Shown here one piece after another: positions 6,315 to 6,316 of a stretch of 6,316 bases of DNA. The notes under the pieces were generated by a model. The model was not told the DNA's origin. It ran no database searches and was given only the letters and a program-made list of their open reading frames with translations. This DNA is from Dehalococcoidales bacterium (GTDB lineage Bacteria; Chloroflexota; Dehalococcoidia; Dehalococcoidales; CSSed11-197). Numbering within the stretch: the first letter of the stretch is position 1; the number at the start of each line of letters is the position of its first letter. The stretch lies in NCBI GenBank assembly GCA_028705415.1, contig JAQWDO010000051.1, positions 1-6,316 on the forward strand. The letters run 5' to 3'. The position numbers and the translations under genes were made by a program.

Positions 6315-6316
6315 TT

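Overview
The window reads as a chromosomal stretch from an anaerobic or facultatively anaerobic bacterium of moderate GC content. The main clue is a long adenosylcobalamin-dependent (class II) ribonucleotide reductase gene. Shine-Dalgarno sequences of the AAAGGAG type, a Firmicutes/Clostridia-like PutP and a TipA-type MerR fragment fit Clostridia or a Dehalococcoidia-like Chloroflexota. This placement is a guess; no rRNA or other marker is present.

Layout. Positions 1-846 (+) hold the C-terminal end of a large P-loop ATPase with a winged-helix tail, cut by the window edge. After 12 bases comes a small MscS-type mechanosensitive channel (859-1671, +). The tight spacing points to a two-gene operon joining an ATPase to a membrane channel. 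Facing the channel gene is a decayed MerR-family regulator (1673-1888, -). It has lost most of its protein and several recognition-helix residues, but still has a promoter with the 19-base spacer typical of MerR-controlled genes. Positions 1910-2211 carry no gene. They hold three successive inverted repeats that could form a structured leader for the next gene, a PutP-type sodium/proline symporter (2212-3768, +). A long GC-rich hairpin at 3783-3819 separates putP from the convergent class II ribonucleotide reductase gene (3945-6191, -), whose 5' end lies near the right edge.

The most notable point is at the start of the reductase gene. The conserved reading frame continues upstream of the first usable ATG (6191) through residues typical of the family's N-terminus and reaches an ATG at 6314. 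It is broken by an in-frame TAA at 6273-6275. Either the gene carries a nonsense mutation or sequence error, or translation starts late and yields a shortened protein.

I see no mobile elements, CRISPR arrays, tRNAs or rRNAs. The least-described unit is the ATPase-MscS pair. Its function cannot be settled from this window because the ATPase N-terminus is missing.
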